NCBI GenBank assembly: GCA_021848865.1
Contig: JAJZTO010000019.1
Location: forward strand, 1 to 17,581
Direction of reading: 5' to 3'
DNA from: Myxococcales bacterium
GTDB lineage: Bacteria; Myxococcota; Myxococcia; Myxococcales; Anaeromyxobacteraceae
DNA: 17,581 nucleotides
Part shown: positions 15,547 to 17,581 of the stretch, in pieces
Numbering within the stretch: position 1 is the stretch's first letter
Layout of the letters: every line of letters begins with the position of its first letter
Notes under the pieces: generated by a model
Seen by the model: the letters and a program-made list of their open reading frames with translations, nothing else
Told to the model about the DNA's origin: nothing
The model's database searches: none
Program-made: the position numbers and the translations under genes

Positions 15547-16065
15547 ATGCCGATCGACTTCCAGAAGCTCGACCTGCGCGACGCCCTCGACCTCGCCATC
15601 CTCATCGAGGAGGAGGCGAAGGAGCGCTACCAGGAGTTCACCCGGATCGTCGGAGGGCGCTACCCGGGCGACGCCAGCGACGTCTTCAAGCTGATGGCCG
15701 GGTACGAGGCCAAGCACCACGCCCAGCTCCTGGCGAAGCGGAAGAAGCTCTTCGGCCGCCAGAAGGTGCGGGTCACCCGCGACCTGCTCGACGACGTGGA
15801 GGCCCCCGACCGCGGCAAGCCGCGGGTCTTCATGTCGGCGCGCCAGGCGATGGAGGTGGCGCTGGAGTCGGAGGAGAAGGCCCACGACTTCTTCGCCCAG
15901 GCGCTGAAGCAGGTGAAGGACGCGAAGGTGAAGAAGCTCTTCACCGAGCTGAAGGCCGAGGAGGTCGCGCACAAGAAGCTCATCCGGGCGCGCCTCCGGA
16001 AGCTGCCGGAAGGGCCGGACGTCGAGGAGAGCGAGGCCGACGAGCCCGGCAGCGACGCCGGGTAG
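15547..16065 (+). CDS. Ferritin-like (rubrerythrin-type) di-iron protein
   Basis: Encodes 172 residues forming a four-helix bundle. The metal pattern is visible: Glu in EEEAKERYQE (21-30), E54-x-x-H57 in GYEAKHHAQ, Glu in ESEEKAHDFF (108-110), and E139-x-x-H142 in KAEEVAHKKL. This E, ExxH, E, ExxH order is the di-iron signature of rubrerythrin-like ferritins. The C-terminal rubredoxin domain of true rubrerythrins is absent; instead there is a Glu/Asp-rich tail (PDVEESEADEPGSD). It is probably cytosolic and could store iron or remove peroxide, though this is family inference. ATG at 15547 begins with MPIDFQKLDLRDAL; no strong ribosome-binding site is visible (AAGGG lies about 14 nt before). 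It converges with leuB, whose stop is 87 nt away. Confidence 0.85.
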   Translation: MPIDFQKLDLRDALDLAILIEEEAKERYQEFTRIVGGRYPGDASDVFKLMAGYEAKHHAQLLAKRKKLFGRQKVRVTRDLLDDVEAPDRGKPRVFMSARQAMEVALESEEKAHDFFAQALKQVKDAKVKKLFTELKAEEVAHKKLIRARLRKLPEGPDVEESEADEPGSDAG

Positions 16066-16098
16066 GGCGCGGCCCGTCCCCGGGCGCCACCACCCGAC

Positions 16099-16123
16099 GG
16101 CGCCGGTCCCGCCGGCCGGCGCC
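16099..16123. terminator. Weak hairpin between convergent genes
   Basis: GGCGCCGG (16099-16106) and CCGGCGCC (16116-16123) form an 8-bp perfect stem with a 9-nt loop, between the ferritin-like gene and leuB, which converge. No T-run follows on either strand, so an intrinsic terminator is not proven; in DNA this GC-rich such repeats also occur by chance. Confidence 0.3.
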
Positions 16124-16152
16124 CCGCCGGGCCGCCGCCGCCGCGGATCGGC

Positions 16153-17211
16153 CTACAGCCGGCGGAGGATCTCGTCGGTCATCCGCGACGTCTGCAGCGA
16201 GCCGCCCAGATCCTTGGTGCGGCAGCCGTCGGCGATGGCGCGGTGCACCGCCGCCTCGACGGCGCCGGCCTCGGCGGGGAGGCCGAGCGAGTGGCGCAGC
16301 ATCATCGCCGCCGAGAGGATGGTGCCCACCGGGTTGGCGACGCCCTGGCCGGCGATGTCGGGCGCCGAGCCGTGGATGGGCTCGTACAGCCCCGGGCCGC
16401 CGTCGCCGAGGGAGGCGGAGGGGAGCATGCCCATCGAGCCGGCCAGCACCGAGGCCTCGTCGGTGAGGATGTCCCCGAACATGTTCTCGGTGACCACCAC
16501 GTCGAAGCTGGCCGGGGCGACCACCAGCCGCATCGAGGCGGTGTCCACCAGCATGTGGTCGAGCGCCACCCCGGGGTGGGCCTGGCCGATGGCGGAGGCC
16601 ACCTGGCGCCAGAGGCGCGAGGACTCGAGCACGTTGGCCTTGTCCACCGAGGTCACCTTGCGGCGGCGCCCCTGGGCGAGCCGGAAGGCGAGCTCCACCA
16701 CCCGGCGCACCTCGAAGTCGAAGTACTCGAGGGTGTCCACGGCGCGCTCGTGGCCGTCCCGGACGTCGCGCCCCTTGGGCTGGCCGAAGTAGAGGCCGCC
16801 GGTGAGCTCGCGGATCACCAGGATGTCCACGCCCTGGAGCCGGTCGGCCTTCAGCGGCGAGGAGTCGATCAGCGCCGGGTGGACCGTCACCGGGCGGAGG
16901 TTGGCGAAGACGCCCAGCCCCTTGCGCAGGGCCAGCAGCCCCTGCTCCGGGCGGACCTTGGCGGTGGGGTCGTCCCACTTCGGGCCGCCCACCGCGCCCA
17001 GCAGCACGGCGCGGGAGGCCTTGCAGGCGGCCAGCGCCTCGGCGGTGAGGGCGGTCCCGTGGCGGTCGATGGAGCAGCCGCCCATGAGCTGCTCCGAGAA
17101 GTGGAAGGCGTGGCCGCCCTTCCGGGCCACCGCCTCCAGGACCCGCAGGGCCTCGGCGGTGACCTCGGGGCCGATCCCGTCTCCCGGCAGCACCACGATC
17201 CGCGCGTCCAC
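16153..17211 (-). CDS. leuB: 3-Isopropylmalate dehydrogenase
   Basis: Encodes 352 residues, the full family length. The sequence has the LeuB landmarks in order: IVVLPGDGIGPEV at the start, LLGAVGGPKWDDP, the substrate-binding LRKGLGVFANLRPV, IRELTGGLYFG, DKANVL, VDTASMRLV, ENMFGDILTDEASVLAGS followed by MGMLPSAS, and the NAD-binding PIHGSAPDIAGQG. It oxidatively decarboxylates 3-isopropylmalate in leucine synthesis, and the same enzyme acts on 3-methylmalate in the citramalate route. The start is a GTG at 17211, preceded by GAGGAGGAAG at short distance. It lies 21 nt downstream of cimA on the same strand, so the pair is very likely an operon that supplies 2-oxobutyrate for isoleucine as well as the leucine pathway. 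Confidence 0.95.
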   Translation of the reverse strand: MDARIVVLPGDGIGPEVTAEALRVLEAVARKGGHAFHFSEQLMGGCSIDRHGTALTAEALAACKASRAVLLGAVGGPKWDDPTAKVRPEQGLLALRKGLGVFANLRPVTVHPALIDSSPLKADRLQGVDILVIRELTGGLYFGQPKGRDVRDGHERAVDTLEYFDFEVRRVVELAFRLAQGRRRKVTSVDKANVLESSRLWRQVASAIGQAHPGVALDHMLVDTASMRLVVAPASFDVVVTENMFGDILTDEASVLAGSMGMLPSASLGDGGPGLYEPIHGSAPDIAGQGVANPVGTILSAAMMLRHSLGLPAEAGAVEAAVHRAIADGCRTKDLGGSLQTSRMTDEILRRL

Positions 17212-17232
17212 GTCGCTTCCTCCTCGCGCCGC

Positions 17233-17580
17233 TCAGGCGGCGGTCGTCAGGCCGTACTCCAGCGCGTCCACCAGGGCGCACCAGCTGGCCTCGATGATGT
17301 TGGTGCTGGCGCCGACGGTGCTCCACCGGCGCGGGCCGTCCTGCATGTCCACCAGCACGCGGGTGACCGCGGCGGTGCCCTCGCTGCCGTCGAGGATGCG
17401 GACCTTGTAGTCGGCGAGCTGGAGCTGGGCGATCCGGGGGAAGCGGGGCAGGAGGGCCTTGCGCAGCGCCGCGTCCAGCGCGTTCACCGGGCCGTCCCCC
17501 TCGGCGGCGGTGTGCAGCACCTCGCCGTCCACCTTCACCTTGACCATGGCCTCGGAGAAGATGCCGCGGCCGCTCCGGTG
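17233..17580 (-). CDS. cimA: Citramalate synthase, C-terminal part (5' end outside window)
   Basis: The frame is open to the window edge, giving about 115 residues. It reads HRSGRGIFSEAMVKVKVDGE, then ADYKVRILDGSEGTAAVTRVLV, STVGASTNIIEASWCALVDA and a stop after EYGLTTAA. These are phrases of the LeuA-type regulatory dimer domain in its CimA version, where DGxxxWxTVGxSxNIIEASW is characteristic and distinguishes it from 2-isopropylmalate synthase. CimA joins pyruvate and acetyl-CoA to make citramalate, the first step of threonine-independent isoleucine synthesis, and this domain carries the isoleucine feedback site. The catalytic TIM-barrel half lies beyond the window. It precedes leuB by 21 nt, supporting the pathway call. 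Confidence 0.85.
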   Translation of the reverse strand, partial: HRSGRGIFSEAMVKVKVDGEVLHTAAEGDGPVNALDAALRKALLPRFPRIAQLQLADYKVRILDGSEGTAAVTRVLVDMQDGPRRWSTVGASTNIIEASWCALVDALEYGLTTAA

Positions 17581-17581
17581 C

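Overview
The window is very GC-rich (many stretches above 75% G+C), with GTG/TTG starts, tight operons and long antisense open frames that are only a by-product of GC-rich codon bias. Gene content (AAA ATPase of the DUF815 type, fused amino-acid ABC transporter, Cus-type metal efflux with an HMBD-bearing adaptor, citramalate synthase next to leuB) fits a Myxococcota/Deltaproteobacteria-like genome such as Anaeromyxobacter. That placement is inference from composition and gene families, not from a marker gene.

Layout. 1-409: end of a gene for a probable outer-membrane beta-barrel protein (+). 444-1331: DUF815-type AAA ATPase (-). 1503-4675 (+): EamA/DMT permease, then a substrate-binding-protein/permease fusion overlapping its ATPase by 4 nt, together a polar amino-acid ABC importer. 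4676-5375: poorly coding, with a 71-codon orphan ORF and the decayed 3' end of a class V aminotransferase gene. 5376-6479 (-): DUF6081-like exported protein, less GC-rich than its surroundings, meeting the aminotransferase remnant tail to tail. 6850-7412 (+): exported six-cysteine 141-aa protein with a 46-codon cysteine-containing ORF overlapping its stop. 7518-8147 (+): glutathione S-transferase, preceded by a strong hairpin. 8180-8363 (-): two tandem tRNA-Glu genes, one with an 8-nt anticodon loop.

8427-15002 (-) is a three-gene Cu(I)/Ag(I)-type efflux operon in the order outer-membrane factor, periplasmic adaptor with two metal-binding HMBD modules, RND pump. The pump gene is broken near its 3' end: the frame shifts at about 8886-8896 and a conserved segment ahead of the RPKLMTVAT motif is missing. 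15249-16065 (+): a coiled-coil/zinc-ribbon-like 77-aa protein behind a good sigma70-type promoter, then a ferritin-like di-iron protein. 16153-17580 (-): cimA (3' part) and leuB, consistent with isoleucine precursor synthesis through citramalate, LeuB also serving leucine synthesis.

No CRISPR array, insertion sequence, rRNA or phage module is visible. The most unusual items are the damaged RND pump in an otherwise intact metal-efflux operon, the tRNA-Glu with an expanded anticodon loop, the lower-GC block (about 5376-7412) of secreted proteins beside a gene remnant, and the small cysteine-rich gene pair.
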